64,000 nt of DNA from Chryseobacterium sp. MYb7 (GTDB taxonomy: Bacteria > Bacteroidota > Bacteroidia > Flavobacteriales > Weeksellaceae). Position 1 is the first letter of the stretch. Every line of letters starts with the position of its first letter. The notes under the pieces were generated by a model. The model searched no databases. It was not told the origin of the DNA and saw nothing but the letters and a program-made list of their open reading frames with translations. The stretch covers positions 62,001 to 126,000 of the forward strand of contig NZ_PCOU01000003.1 in NCBI RefSeq assembly GCF_002979455.1, given 5' to 3'. Made by a program: the position numbers and the translations under genes. This document shows, piece by piece, positions 32,389-41,917 of the stretch.

Positions 32389-32955
32389 TTATTCTTTTAC
32401 TCTTTCTAAGTAGCTACCGTCTTCAGTGCTTACTTTAATTCTGTCTCCCGGTTCGATGAACAAAGGAACCATAACTCTTGCTCCTGTTTCAACGATTGCG
32501 TTTTTAAGAGCGTTTGTTGCAGTGTTTCCTTTTACACCCGGATCAGCTTCGATCACATCCAGATATACTGACTGTGGAAGTTCAGCAGAAAGTGGAGTTT
32601 CATCAGCTTCTTTCAAAATGATTGTTACTTCTTCACCAGCTTTCATAAACTGAGCGTTTTCGATCATTTCTTTGTTGATGTATAATTGAGAGAAGTCATC
32701 ATTGTTCATGAAGTGGAATCCGTTCTCATCATCATAAAGATACTGGAACTTTCTTGTGATTACTTTTACTTCATCAATTTTGTGTCCTGCAGAGAAAGTG
32801 TTATCAATTACTTTTCCGTTGGTCACTGATTTTAATTTTGTTCTTACGAAAGCAGGTCCTTTTCCTGGTTTTACGTGAAGAAATTCGATTACTTTAAAAA
32901 TATCATTGCTATATTCGATGCAAAGACCTTTTCTGATATCGTTACTTGTTGCCAT
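32389..32955 (-). CDS. efp: Translation elongation factor P
   Basis: The 188-residue protein relieves ribosome stalling at consecutive prolines. The three-domain layout is complete: the KOW-like N-domain with the loop VKPGKGPAFVRTK, where the lysine at the tip (about 31) is the modification site, and two OB domains, the second with GDRIKVSTEDGSYLERVKE at the end. The neighbouring lpx genes are a conserved order in Flavobacteriia, as far as I recall. Confidence 0.95.
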   Translation of the reverse strand: MATSNDIRKGLCIEYSNDIFKVIEFLHVKPGKGPAFVRTKLKSVTNGKVIDNTFSAGHKIDEVKVITRKFQYLYDDENGFHFMNNDDFSQLYINKEMIENAQFMKAGEEVTIILKEADETPLSAELPQSVYLDVIEADPGVKGNTATNALKNAIVETGARVMVPLFIEPGDRIKVSTEDGSYLERVKE

Positions 32956-32970
32956 TAATTTTGTAGATAT

Positions 32971-33306
32971 TTATTTTCTTTTATTAAACTGTATTCCCTG
33001 CCCTTGCGGCATCATTCTGTTAAATGTATTATTATTGAACGTATTCACATTATTATTCAATCTGTTTACATTCATCTGAAGATCAGATTTATACTGATCG
33101 GTTGTTCCTAAAATTGAACTTCCGGTATTTTTCTGTTTCAGAATACTATTTAAGTTATTCTTTGCAATACTATCATTAGGTACTTCAGAAATTTTTCTTT
33201 CTATGGTAAAAGGTTTTTCCTTTTTCCCGGTTTCAGACTTTTCTGTTTGCTGTCCAAACAAAAAAGATGTTGCAGAAAGTGCCGTAAGTACAATTAAACT
33301 TTTCAT
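32971..33306 (-). CDS. Small secreted Asn-rich protein of unknown function
   Basis: The 111-residue product has a signal peptide ending near FGQQ (residue 19) and a Lys/Glu-rich middle. The C-terminal third is strikingly Asn-rich (NVNRLNNNVNTFNNNTFNRM), with a Gln/Gly end. No domain is recognised. It sits between lpxA and efp in the same direction (25 and 15 bases away), so it is probably expressed with them. A low-complexity, disordered periplasmic protein is the most that can be said. Confidence 0.7.
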   Translation of the reverse strand: MKSLIVLTALSATSFLFGQQTEKSETGKKEKPFTIERKISEVPNDSIAKNNLNSILKQKNTGSSILGTTDQYKSDLQMNVNRLNNNVNTFNNNTFNRMMPQGQGIQFNKRK

Positions 33307-33331
33307 AGTCTGATAGTATTTGTTATTAAAA

Positions 33332-34126
33332 TTATTCCCTATCCTTTCCGGTTCCGTATCCTTTTACAATACCTCTTGGTGAGTTTTGAATAAACTGTAA
33401 GATTTCATCTCTTTCAGCCGTTGGAAGCATTTCTTTTTCAATATGAGAAATAGCCTGAGAAACGTTCATCTTCATTTGAAAGATCGCTCTGTAGATTTTC
33501 TGAATTTCAAAGATTTTCTCATTGGTAAATCCTCTTCTTCTTAAACCAACAGAATTGATCCCTGCATAAGACATGGGCTCTCTCGCTACTTTTACGTAAG
33601 GCGGAATATCTTTTCTTACCAAGGTTCCTCCTGAAATCATCACATGTTTCCCGATTTTACCAAATTGATGTACAGCTGATAAACCTCCCATTACGGTATA
33701 ATCTCCAATTTCCACGTGTCCTGCAATACCACAACCGTTTACAATGATAACGTGATCTCCGATAACGCAGTCATGGGCAATGTGCGAAGTGGCCATAATA
33801 AGGCAGTGAGCACCTATTTTAGTAAATCCCAGGGCTTTTGTCCCTCTGTTTACCGTAACACACTCTCTGATTGTGGTTTCGTCACCTATAATTACCTGAG
33901 TATCTTCACCATCAAACTTCAGATCCTGGGGAATTGCAGAGATTACAGTCCCGGGAAATATCCTGCAGTTCTTCCCTATTCTTGCACCATCCATGATGGT
34001 TACATTAGGACCAATCCAGGTTCCTTCTCCAATTTCTACATCCCCTGCAATTGTAGTAAAAGGTTCTACGATTACATTTTTGCTGATTTTCGCACGTTTA
34101 TCTACGGCTGCTAATTGATGAATCAT
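33332..34126 (-). CDS. lpxA: UDP-N-acetylglucosamine O-acyltransferase
   Basis: The 264-residue enzyme adds a 3-hydroxyacyl chain to the 3-OH of UDP-GlcNAc, the first step of lipid A. Hexapeptide repeats form a beta-helix over residues 1-190, with the catalytic histidine in MATSHIAHDCVIGDH (near residue 122). The C-terminal helical domain has GLRRRGFTNEKIFEIQKIYR, typical of LpxA. It abuts the lpxC/fabZ gene upstream with no gap, forming the lipid A operon. Confidence 0.95.
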   Translation of the reverse strand: MIHQLAAVDKRAKISKNVIVEPFTTIAGDVEIGEGTWIGPNVTIMDGARIGKNCRIFPGTVISAIPQDLKFDGEDTQVIIGDETTIRECVTVNRGTKALGFTKIGAHCLIMATSHIAHDCVIGDHVIIVNGCGIAGHVEIGDYTVMGGLSAVHQFGKIGKHVMISGGTLVRKDIPPYVKVAREPMSYAGINSVGLRRRGFTNEKIFEIQKIYRAIFQMKMNVSQAISHIEKEMLPTAERDEILQFIQNSPRGIVKGYGTGKDRE

Positions 34127-35524
34127 TTAATCAACTTTATTTTTTGCAACTTGAGCCATAAGCTCTGCTTCTACTGCTACTGCATCTCCTACATATCCAT
34201 ACCCCTGCATATGAACAATTCCTCTTCTGATAGGCTCTATCAATTCAATTTTGAATATTAGTGTGTCTCCCGGAATTACTTTTCTCTTGAATTTCACTTT
34301 ATCAATTTTGATGAAATAAGTAGAGTAGTTTTCAGGATCCGGAACGCTTGCCAGTACAAGAATACCTCCTGTCTGAGCCAATGCTTCTACCTGAAGTACT
34401 CCAGGCATTACAGGTTCTTTCGGGAAGTGTCCCACAAAGAATGGTTCGTTCATGGTAACATTTTTCAAACCTACTACGTGAGAGTCTGAAAGTTCAAGAA
34501 CTTTATCAATCAATAAGAACGGAGGTCTGTGAGGCATAAGCTTCATAATTCCGTTGATATCGAATACTGGTTCTTTTGTCAGGTCAAAATCCGGAACGTT
34601 TTTCTTTTTTTGCAATTTCCACTGGCGGTTAAGTTTTTTCGCAAACTGAGTATTCACATAGTGTCCCGGTTTGTTGGCTATAACTTTACCTTTTATTTTT
34701 ACTCCTGCCAAAGCAAGGTCACCGATTACATCCAGTAATTTGTGTCTTGCTGCTTCGTTAGGATAATTTAAATTAAGATTATCTAGAATACCGTTTGGTC
34801 TGATGGATACATTATCTTTTCCAAAGGCTTTCTTTAATTTTTCTGTAGTTTCAGGAGTAAGATCTTTATCTACATATACAATAGCATTGGAAATATCTCC
34901 ACCTTTGATCAAACCATGATCTAAAAGCATTTCCAATTCATGCAGGAAGCTAAATGTTCTAGCTGATGAGATTTCGTCTTTAAATTCTGAAATATTTTTA
35001 AGAGTAGCATTCTGAGTTCCTAAAACTTTAGTCCCAAAATCTACCATTGTTGTTACTTCGTAAGTATCTGAAGGAATGATTGTGATTTCTGAACCAGTAG
35101 CCGGATCACTGTAAGTAAGAACTTCTTTTACGACAAGATATTCTCTTGCTACGCTCTGTTCTGCTACTCCAACACTTTCGATAGCTTCCACAAAGTACTT
35201 TGAAGATCCGTCCAGAATAGGAGGTTCTGAGGCGTCCATTTCTAAAACTGCGTTATCAATATCACAACCAACAAGAGCTGCTAAAAGGTGTTCGCAAGTA
35301 GTAATTTTTACCCCTAATTTTTCTAATGTAGTTCCTCTTTCTGTTGCTACAACATAATTTACATCTGCTTCTACCTGAGGATGTCCCTCCAAGTCTGTTC
35401 TTACAAATACAAAACCTGTATTTTCTTTAGCAGGTTTAATGGTAAGTTTTACTTCTTTACCAGTGTGAAGACCAATTCCAGAAAGAGTAACCTCTTGCTG
35501 AAGTGTTTTTTGCATATCACTCAT
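34127..35524 (-). CDS. lpxC: Bifunctional UDP-3-O-acyl-GlcNAc deacetylase / 3-hydroxyacyl-ACP dehydratase (LpxC-FabZ)
   Basis: I start at ATG 35524 (465 residues), which overlaps the lpxD stop by 8 bases in the usual coupled fashion. Residues 1-300 form LpxC, with zinc ligands in TCEHLLAAL (His), [12 protein letters not shown] (His, Asp) and the catalytic His in KPGHYVNT. Residues 310-465 form FabZ, with [13 protein letters not shown] and the catalytic [20 protein letters not shown]. LpxC commits the pathway to lipid A, while FabZ dehydrates 3-hydroxyacyl-ACP for phospholipid synthesis. The fusion is characteristic of Bacteroidota and balances the two uses of 3-hydroxyacyl-ACP. Confidence 0.95.
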   Translation of the reverse strand: MSDMQKTLQQEVTLSGIGLHTGKEVKLTIKPAKENTGFVFVRTDLEGHPQVEADVNYVVATERGTTLEKLGVKITTCEHLLAALVGCDIDNAVLEMDASEPPILDGSSKYFVEAIESVGVAEQSVAREYLVVKEVLTYSDPATGSEITIIPSDTYEVTTMVDFGTKVLGTQNATLKNISEFKDEISSARTFSFLHELEMLLDHGLIKGGDISNAIVYVDKDLTPETTEKLKKAFGKDNVSIRPNGILDNLNLNYPNEAARHKLLDVIGDLALAGVKIKGKVIANKPGHYVNTQFAKKLNRQWKLQKKKNVPDFDLTKEPVFDINGIMKLMPHRPPFLLIDKVLELSDSHVVGLKNVTMNEPFFVGHFPKEPVMPGVLQVEALAQTGGILVLASVPDPENYSTYFIKIDKVKFKRKVIPGDTLIFKIELIEPIRRGIVHMQGYGYVGDAVAVEAELMAQVAKNKVD

Positions 35525-36548
35525 TAGTATTATCTTTTGAGTTATTCTCAAGATTATTTATTCTGTTTACGATTCCAGGCAAGTTCCTGAAATGAACATA
35601 GCTTCTCAAATAGTCATTGTAGCTGATTGCTGGTGAACCATACAATGTTTCTCTATCATTAACGCTGGAATTCACGCCACTCTGGGCCTGAATTTTCACC
35701 TGATTTCCTATTTTGATATGTCCTACAACTCCTACCTGACCACCAATCTGGTTCCAGTCACCAATAGTGGTAGAACCAGCAATCCCCGCTTGTGCAGCAA
35801 TTACATTATTCTGACCAATTTTCACATTGTGGGCAATCTGAATCAGGTTATCAATTTTAGTACCTTTTCCTATAATGGTAGAACCAATTGTAGCTCTGTC
35901 GATACTACAGTTTGAACCAATTTCTACATCGTCTTCAATGATTACATTTCCAAGCTGTGGTATTTTTTTGAAGCCTTCGGCTGTTGGCTGGAAACCAAAA
36001 CCGTCACCTCCAATTACCGTATTGGAATGAATCACACAATTATCCCCAATAATACAGTAGTCATAAATTCTGGCACCACTGTCTATTTTACAGTTTTTAC
36101 CAATTTTTACTCCTTTGCCTATATATACATGTGGATAGATCTGTGACCCTTCCCCGATTTTGGCTTTCTCAGAAACATACGTAAATGCTCCGATATAGGC
36201 TTTATCTCCTATGACAGCTGTATCGTGGATGGATGAACCATCCTCAACACCTTCTTTTCTTCCCTGCATTTCCTGATATAAATTCATCAGAATCTGAAAA
36301 GAAAGATAGGCATCTTTTACAACGATTAAGGTAGGGTTATAACTATTTTTATCCAGAAGTTGTTCCGAAACTATAATAACAGAGCAGTTTGAGGTATCCA
36401 AAAAATGAGAAAATCTATCTTGTGCTATAAAAGAAAGATGTCCTGATTCACCATTTTCAATTGGTGAAACCCCTGTAATAAGTGCATTCTCGTCACCTAT
36501 TATTTTTCCGTCAATAAAACTTGCAATTTGCGAAGCTGTAAATTCCAT
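35517..36548 (-). CDS. lpxD: UDP-3-O-(3-hydroxyacyl)glucosamine N-acyltransferase
   Basis: I use ATG 36548 (343 residues). An in-frame TTG at 36557 lies inside the promoter box. The N-terminal uridine-binding domain ([19 protein letters not shown], then [12 protein letters not shown]) is followed by a long hexapeptide beta-helix. The catalytic histidine is in [17 protein letters not shown]. The enzyme adds the N-linked 3-hydroxyacyl chain in lipid A synthesis. It heads the lpxD-lpxC/fabZ-lpxA operon and overlaps lpxC/fabZ by 8 bases. Confidence 0.94.
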   Translation of the reverse strand: MEFTASQIASFIDGKIIGDENALITGVSPIENGESGHLSFIAQDRFSHFLDTSNCSVIIVSEQLLDKNSYNPTLIVVKDAYLSFQILMNLYQEMQGRKEGVEDGSSIHDTAVIGDKAYIGAFTYVSEKAKIGEGSQIYPHVYIGKGVKIGKNCKIDSGARIYDYCIIGDNCVIHSNTVIGGDGFGFQPTAEGFKKIPQLGNVIIEDDVEIGSNCSIDRATIGSTIIGKGTKIDNLIQIAHNVKIGQNNVIAAQAGIAGSTTIGDWNQIGGQVGVVGHIKIGNQVKIQAQSGVNSSVNDRETLYGSPAISYNDYLRSYVHFRNLPGIVNRINNLENNSKDNTNE

Positions 36549-36554
36549 ATTCTG

Positions 36555-36583
36555 CAAAGATAAGAAATTCTAGAATTTGCAAA
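36555..36583 (-). promoter_or_regulatory. Promoter of the lipid A operon
   Basis: On the minus strand TTTG (36583-36580) is followed after 17 bases by TATCTTTG (36562-36555), matching the Bacteroidota pattern. It lies 6 bases before the lpxD ATG. Confidence 0.6.
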
Positions 36584-36619
36584 CATTTTTTGGTTTCAGA
36601 TCGTAAATTTTAATATTAT

Positions 36620-37879
36620 TTAAGAGTCTAGTCCGGAGATATCTCTTGGAAACATAAGGATATAGCGGGTTGTTTTATTTACAATTAACCCTGATAAAAG
36701 CTGATCTTCTGACTCATGAAGCCTTGTTCTCTTACCATTTTTATGCAATAAATAAATTGGTTGTTTCTCCGCATGATACGGCAAAAGTTTTCGCTTTATT
36801 TCGTGAACCAGTTCTTTTCCATTATTGATTCCGAAAAATTCATTACTAATTTTTACTTTTTCATCAATTATTTCCTTTCCAAAAGGATGTGATGAAATAA
36901 TTGTTTTAGGTAAATTTCTCTGAATTACGCATTTACACCAATATGAAAGAACAAAGTCATCCGAATTCTGCCATTCTTTCATCGCCTGGATCACATCATT
37001 ATCATCAAGCTTGGTGAATCTTTCTACATCTTCGTCTGTAGCACCGCTCTTTTCACGGTATAAAAAATATTTCAGATTATCGGTTGCAGGAAGCGCTGTG
37101 CCTTGGGAAATCAGATATTTTGCTCTTTCAAGGATTTTGACTAAAAGAAATTCTGCCAAAGCTGAAGTTTTATGATAATACACCTGCCAGTACATAAACA
37201 TCCTGGCGGTCAGAAAATTTTCAATAGAATAAATTCCTTTTGCATCAATCACCAGCTCCCCTTCTTCACATACATTCATCATGGAAATAATTCTCTGTGT
37301 ATTAATATTTCCTTCAGATACTCCTGTAAAAAAGCTGTCTCTTTTCAAATAATCCAGACGATCAACATCCAACTGTGAAGAGATCAGCTGATTGAAAAAT
37401 TTTCTATGATATTTTCCCTGAAACATTTCAATAGCCATTGAAAGCTGGCCTTCAAATTCTTCATTCAGTTTATTCATCAATAATAAAGAAAGATTTTCAT
37501 GGTGCCAGTCATCCATCAGCATACTTTCCAATGCATGAGAAAACGGACCATGACCAATATCATGCATCAGAATAGCCAGCATCGCTCCTTTTTCTTCTTC
37601 CTCAGAAATTTTCACTCCTTTCTGCTTCAATGTTTCCAACGCAGTAAACATCAGGTGCATAGCCCCCAATGCATGATGAAATCTTGTATGAGTAGCTCCC
37701 GGAAAGATCAGGTTCAAAAGTCCTGTCTGCCCTATTCTCCTCAATCTCTGAAAGTAAGGGTGCTCAATGATATCAAATAAAATTTCGTGTGGAATTTTGA
37801 TAAATCCGTGAACAGGATCGTTGATAATTTTTAGCTTATTCTGCATTGAAACGTCAATATTAGGAACAAAGTTAGGCAT
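36620..37879 (-). CDS. HD-domain phosphohydrolase (dNTPase/YdhJ-like)
   Basis: The 419-residue protein has an N-terminal HD domain: RFHHALGAMH (His68/69), LMHDIGHGPFSHALE (His106, Asp107) and the later Asp in LDVDRLDYLKRD. These metal ligands and DPVHGFIKIP at the start fit the large HD group related to dGTPases. Bacterial members hydrolyse dNTPs or nucleotide messengers. The C-terminal 180 residues have no clear domain. It is divergently placed from the S41 peptidase and upstream of the lipid A operon, but no functional link is visible. The actual substrate is unknown. Confidence 0.82.
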   Translation of the reverse strand: MPNFVPNIDVSMQNKLKIINDPVHGFIKIPHEILFDIIEHPYFQRLRRIGQTGLLNLIFPGATHTRFHHALGAMHLMFTALETLKQKGVKISEEEEKGAMLAILMHDIGHGPFSHALESMLMDDWHHENLSLLLMNKLNEEFEGQLSMAIEMFQGKYHRKFFNQLISSQLDVDRLDYLKRDSFFTGVSEGNINTQRIISMMNVCEEGELVIDAKGIYSIENFLTARMFMYWQVYYHKTSALAEFLLVKILERAKYLISQGTALPATDNLKYFLYREKSGATDEDVERFTKLDDNDVIQAMKEWQNSDDFVLSYWCKCVIQRNLPKTIISSHPFGKEIIDEKVKISNEFFGINNGKELVHEIKRKLLPYHAEKQPIYLLHKNGKRTRLHESEDQLLSGLIVNKTTRYILMFPRDISGLDS

Positions 37880-37954
37880 TTTAAAATTGAGAACTGGTTA
37901 ATTTCATGTTAAAAGAAAACCTGTCTCTGTTCTTGGTTTATTCCTTAAAAAGCG

Positions 37955-37986
37955 TTTGCCACTATTGTATTTTAAGACTATCTTTG
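37955..37986 (+). promoter_or_regulatory. Promoter of the S41 peptidase gene
   Basis: TTTG (37955-37958), a 20-base spacer and TATCTTTG (37979-37986) form a near-ideal Bacteroidota promoter, 24 bases before ATG 38011. Confidence 0.7.
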
Positions 37987-38010
37987 AGAGAGAAAACACA
38001 GTAATTTTTA

Positions 38011-39651
38011 ATGAGAAAGTACTCTCTTTTCCTTTTATTATTTTTAAGTTTACATTTTTCTGCACAAATTATAACCGAGACCCAGAAACTGGAATCTCTC
38101 TGCAGAGTATGGGGATTTTTAAAATATTATCATCCTCATGTAGCCAAAGGAAATCTGAACTGGGACAAGCAGCTTTTTCACAAAATAGATGAACTTGAAA
38201 ATATTAATGATAAACAATCACTGAATAATTTCTATTCTGAATGGATTGGCAGCCTTGGTGAAGTTCCACCCTGCAAAGAATGTTCAGTAAAGGATAATAA
38301 AATGTATTTTCTTAAAAATTTTGATTTGAGCTGGATTGACAATGCTCAAATTTTCTCTAATGAAGTATCTCAGAAACTCCATTACATTGAAAATAACCGA
38401 AATCTTGAGGATAATCATTATTTGGGAAAAGGCGGAAGAAAAATATATTTCAGAAATGAAAAATCATACGGTTCAAAATTCACATCCAAAACAATCAGCT
38501 TACTGGAGTTATTCAGATATTGGAATTATGTAGAGTATTTTTTTCCTTATAAATATGAAACTGATCAAAACTGGAATTACGTTCTTACCGAAATGATCTC
38601 CAAGTTTCTTTTGATTGATAATGATGAAAATTATCACTTGGCACTGGCTGAGCTGGTCACCAAAACAGATGACTCACATGCATATCTTTCGTCAAAAGAA
38701 ATTCAGCTTAGCCAATATGGCAAACGTAAAGTCCCTGTAGAATATTCCTACACTGAAGGAAAATTAGTGATTACAAAAATAAAAGACACCCGCCCCAAAA
38801 ACAACAGTCCTTTACATACAGGAGATGTCATTTATGATATTGAAGGAAAAACGATTCCTCAAATGATTAATATCTTAGGAAAATATGTACCTGCATCCAA
38901 CTCATGGGGTAAAGTCAGCAAAATAAAGGATAAGCTTCTCTTTAGCAACAATGATTCTATTTCTTTAAAGGTTGAAAGAGATGGACAAAATCTGGAAATA
39001 AAAACCAGAACTTATCTTATCAGAGATATTATTCATGAAAAAATTCAGGCTCCCCGAAAGTGGAAATTTATAGATGAGGAAAAGAAAATCGGTTATGTCA
39101 ATATGGGAATCATAGAAAAGGAAGATTTGGACGAAATGTATGGAGATTTGAATTCTGCAAAATCTATTATTTTCGATCTTAGGAATTATCCGAAACAAAC
39201 CATTATTCCTTTAAGCTATCTCCTGCTTCCTGAGCCTTCGATCTATTATCTGTTTACTTTTCCTGACACCAGCTACCCGGGCAAATTTTACAGCAGAAAA
39301 AATGTTACCGGCAGAAAGAATCCCGAATACTATAAAGGAAATGTAATCGTTCTAGTAGATGAGAATACCCAAAGCCAGGCAGAAACAACAACAATGATGT
39401 TCAAGCAGCATCCGAAAGCAAAAATTATCGGAAGCAATACTTCAGGAGCCAACGGAGATGTTATTATGTTTAAAATTGCTGATCTTGATACGCGGTTCAC
39501 AGGTCTTGGAGCTTATTACCCGGACGGAAGAGAAACGCAGAGAATAGGCATCATTCCGGATATCCTTGTAAAACCCAGCATAGAAGGGTTTAAAAACGGA
39601 AAAGATGAAGTCCTGGAAAAAGCTTTGGAATATATAAAAACCACTGATTAA
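38011..39651 (+). CDS. Secreted S41-family (tail-specific) peptidase
   Basis: The 546-residue protein has a signal peptide ending at FSAQ (residue 19). Residues 20-90 and 140-220 are helical regions found in the Bacteroidota S41 group (LCRVWGFLKYYHP, and again LELFRYWNYVEYFFPYKY, an apparent internal duplication). A PDZ-like domain follows (YTEGKLVITKIKDTRP...LHTGDVIYDIEGK, about 248-290). The peptidase core has the catalytic serine in VDENTQSQAETTTMM and the lysine-bearing GSNTSGANGD region. It probably degrades periplasmic or surface proteins. It is monocistronic; porX lies just downstream with its own spacing. Confidence 0.85.
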   Translation: MRKYSLFLLLFLSLHFSAQIITETQKLESLCRVWGFLKYYHPHVAKGNLNWDKQLFHKIDELENINDKQSLNNFYSEWIGSLGEVPPCKECSVKDNKMYFLKNFDLSWIDNAQIFSNEVSQKLHYIENNRNLEDNHYLGKGGRKIYFRNEKSYGSKFTSKTISLLELFRYWNYVEYFFPYKYETDQNWNYVLTEMISKFLLIDNDENYHLALAELVTKTDDSHAYLSSKEIQLSQYGKRKVPVEYSYTEGKLVITKIKDTRPKNNSPLHTGDVIYDIEGKTIPQMINILGKYVPASNSWGKVSKIKDKLLFSNNDSISLKVERDGQNLEIKTRTYLIRDIIHEKIQAPRKWKFIDEEKKIGYVNMGIIEKEDLDEMYGDLNSAKSIIFDLRNYPKQTIIPLSYLLLPEPSIYYLFTFPDTSYPGKFYSRKNVTGRKNPEYYKGNVIVLVDENTQSQAETTTMMFKQHPKAKIIGSNTSGANGDVIMFKIADLDTRFTGLGAYYPDGRETQRIGIIPDILVKPSIEGFKNGKDEVLEKALEYIKTTD

Positions 39652-39782
39652 GGAAATAAAAATGCGAAATATCAAACGGTATTTTCATTTAACTAATATT
39701 TAACTTTTAATTTCTCTAATTTGTGAGATTTTAAAAAGAATTGGTCAACATTTTGATACAATAACCATGTAAAAAATAAATT

Positions 39783-41327
39783 ATGTCAGAAAAGATATTA
39801 TGGATAGATGATGAAATAGATTTACTTAAACCTCATATCGTATTCTTAGAAAAGAAGGGTTACCAGGTAACTCCTGTTAACAATGTGAATGAGGCTTTGG
39901 AACTTATGGATTCAGAGAAATTTGCTTTAACGTTAATTGACGAAAATATGCCCGGTATTTCCGGTTTGGAAGCCATTCCCATGATTAAGGAAAAAGATAA
40001 CTCCTTAAAAATTGTAATGGTAACTAAAAGTGAAGAGGAGCATATTATGGAAGAGGCCATCGGGTCTCAAATTGCCGATTATATCTTAAAGCCTGTAAAT
40101 CCTAATCAGATATTACTTTCCCTCAAAAAAAATCTTCAGGAAGATAACTTGGTAGAACAAAAAACAATTTTACAATACCAACAGGAGTTCAGAAACCTTT
40201 CTATGGAACTTTCCTACCTGAGAACGTATCAGGAATGGGCAGAATATTATAAAAAAATCCTTAGCTGGGAAATCAAATTTGATAAAGTGGCAGATAATGA
40301 ATTTGCTGATCTTTTGCAATCTCAGAAAGAAGAAGCCAATATTCAGTTTGCTAAGTTCATTGAGAAAAATTATGCAGACTGGCTTATTGACTCAGACAAA
40401 CCTTTAATGAGCCACACGCTTTTCAAAGAAAAAGTAAAGCCTGAAGTGGAAAAAGAGAAAGTTCTTTTATTAATGGTAGACAATCTTCGTTACGACCAGT
40501 GGAAAGTGATTGAACCTTTGTTTACAAAATATTATAATAAAGTCTCGGAAGATTACTACTACAGTATCCTTCCTACTGCTACACAATATGCAAGAAACTC
40601 TTTCTTTGCAGGATTAATGCCGTCTGAGATTGAGAAACGTTTCCCGGATAAATGGTTTAATGATAATGAAGAAGGAAACAAAAATGAATTTGAGCGTGAT
40701 TTCCTGGAAGATCAGATGAAAAGGATTGGTCTCGGATCAAAGTCTATGAAATACCTTAAAGTATTGAACGCAGATTTTGAAAGAAAGATCTACGATGATT
40801 TTAACCAGCATAAAAACAATGATCTACTGGTAATCGTATACAACTTTATTGATATCCTTTCCCATGCGAAGACAGATAACCATATCGTAGATCAGTTGAT
40901 CCGTGATGATAAAACTTTCCGTTCTCTTACCTACAACTGGTTTGAAAACTCTTCTTTACTGAAGATCATCAAAACAGCTGCAGAAAACGGTTATAAATTG
41001 GTTATTACTACAGACCACGGAACGGTGTATGTTAAAAAGCCGAGTAAAGTGGTTGGAGATAGAGAAACATCCACCAATATCAGATACAAAACAGGTAAAA
41101 GTTTAACGTATGATGACAGTGATGTATGGGCGATTACGAATCCGGAGAAACTTTTCCTTCCCAAAGGAAACTTAAGTTCGAAATATATTTTTGCTAAAAA
41201 TAATATATTCCTGGCTTATCCTAAGAATTACAATCATTTTGTTAATTACTATAAAGAAACATACCAGCATGGAGGAATTTCACTTGAAGAGTGTATTATT
41301 CCTATCAGCGTTCTAGAACCCAAGTAG
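39783..41327 (+). CDS. porX: T9SS response regulator PorX (receiver plus PglZ alkaline-phosphatase-like domain)
   Basis: The 514-residue protein has an N-terminal receiver domain with acidic DDE (9-11), phospho-acceptor Asp53 (LIDENMPGISG), Thr81 and Lys103 (ILKPVNP). A helical linker (about 125-215) precedes a PglZ domain with the nucleophile region MVDNLRYDQW, the metal ligands TTDHGT and a Thr/Arg stretch. This is the architecture of PorX, which with the sensor PorY controls type IX secretion genes in Porphyromonas and relatives; its PglZ domain is a zinc phosphodiesterase. No porY is adjacent. A sorting-domain protein at 27 kb confirms that the cell uses T9SS. Confidence 0.92.
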   Translation: MSEKILWIDDEIDLLKPHIVFLEKKGYQVTPVNNVNEALELMDSEKFALTLIDENMPGISGLEAIPMIKEKDNSLKIVMVTKSEEEHIMEEAIGSQIADYILKPVNPNQILLSLKKNLQEDNLVEQKTILQYQQEFRNLSMELSYLRTYQEWAEYYKKILSWEIKFDKVADNEFADLLQSQKEEANIQFAKFIEKNYADWLIDSDKPLMSHTLFKEKVKPEVEKEKVLLLMVDNLRYDQWKVIEPLFTKYYNKVSEDYYYSILPTATQYARNSFFAGLMPSEIEKRFPDKWFNDNEEGNKNEFERDFLEDQMKRIGLGSKSMKYLKVLNADFERKIYDDFNQHKNNDLLVIVYNFIDILSHAKTDNHIVDQLIRDDKTFRSLTYNWFENSSLLKIIKTAAENGYKLVITTDHGTVYVKKPSKVVGDRETSTNIRYKTGKSLTYDDSDVWAITNPEKLFLPKGNLSSKYIFAKNNIFLAYPKNYNHFVNYYKETYQHGGISLEECIIPISVLEPK

Positions 41328-41357
41328 TTTTTTTCATAGTTTATTTAATTTTGGGTT

Positions 41358-41399
41358 AAAAGCGGAAAAAATCGAATGATTTTTTCCGCTTTTTTCTTT
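41358..41399 (+). terminator. Rho-independent terminator
   Basis: A 16-bp stem AAAAGCGGAAAAAATC / GATTTTTTCCGCTTTT with loop GAAT is followed by TTCTTTA. It ends porX. Confidence 0.9.
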
Positions 41400-41450
41400 A
41401 AGGCATTCATTTTGCATACAAAAAGACACACACATTAATAATATACATTT

Positions 41451-41828
41451 ATGAAAAAACACATTTTTATTGCAGCAGCATCTGCCGCATTATTTTTAAC
41501 TTCATGTAATAAAGAAAAGAAAACAACAGATTCAACTTCTGCTACTGCAGATAGTATTGCATCAAAACCATCTGATTCAGCAGCCGTTGCTGGAACTCAG
41601 GATGAAATTGTAAAAAGTACTTCGAAAGACAAAAGCGGAAAAACTTTAGACATGACTTTCAACAATACTAAAAATACAGCTACAGTAGTATTCAACAAAG
41701 AAACCATTGAATTACAGGGACAAAAACCTGCATCAGGGATCTGGTATAAGAATGATCATTATGAATTGAGAGGAAAAGGTGAGGAAATAGAACTAACAAA
41801 AGACGGTAAAACGGTTTTTAAAAAATAA
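41451..41828 (+). CDS. MliC-like lipoprotein
   Basis: The 125-residue product has a lipoprotein signal (lipobox LTSC, Cys19) and a Ser/Thr/Ala/Asp-rich spacer (25-50). A compact beta domain (60-125) follows, with ATVVFNKETIELQGQKPASGIWYKNDHYELRGKGEEIEL. In order, the strand, the SGxxY turn and the GKGxE strand match MliC/PliC, membrane-bound inhibitors of C-type lysozyme. The cysteine pair seen in many MliC proteins is absent. If correct, it protects the wall against host lysozyme. It lies alone between two terminators. Confidence 0.65.
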   Translation: MKKHIFIAAASAALFLTSCNKEKKTTDSTSATADSIASKPSDSAAVAGTQDEIVKSTSKDKSGKTLDMTFNNTKNTATVVFNKETIELQGQKPASGIWYKNDHYELRGKGEEIELTKDGKTVFKK

Positions 41829-41848
41829 AATCTCTTTCTAAAAATATA

Positions 41849-41886
41849 AAAAGTCGGCTTTGAAATTCAAAACCGGCTTTTTTATT
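41849..41886 (+). terminator. Rho-independent terminator
   Basis: AAAAGTCGGCTTTGAA pairs with TTCAAAACCGGCTTTT (with G-U pairs), followed by TTTATTT. It lies 20 bases after the lipoprotein stop. Confidence 0.8.
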
Positions 41887-41890
41887 TCCC

Positions 41891-41898
41891 TACATTTG
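41891..41898 (+). promoter_or_regulatory. -7 promoter box for exonuclease III
   Basis: TACATTTG exactly matches TAnnTTTG and lies 19 bases before ATG 41918. It directly follows the terminator of the preceding gene. Confidence 0.5.
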
Positions 41899-41917
41899 AA
41901 AAAAATTATTCTTGTTT

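Noticed and set aside
33716-34114. 132-codon plus-strand frame
   Set aside because: It is antisense to lpxA. The hexapeptide repeats produce a regular mirror frame, which explains its length.
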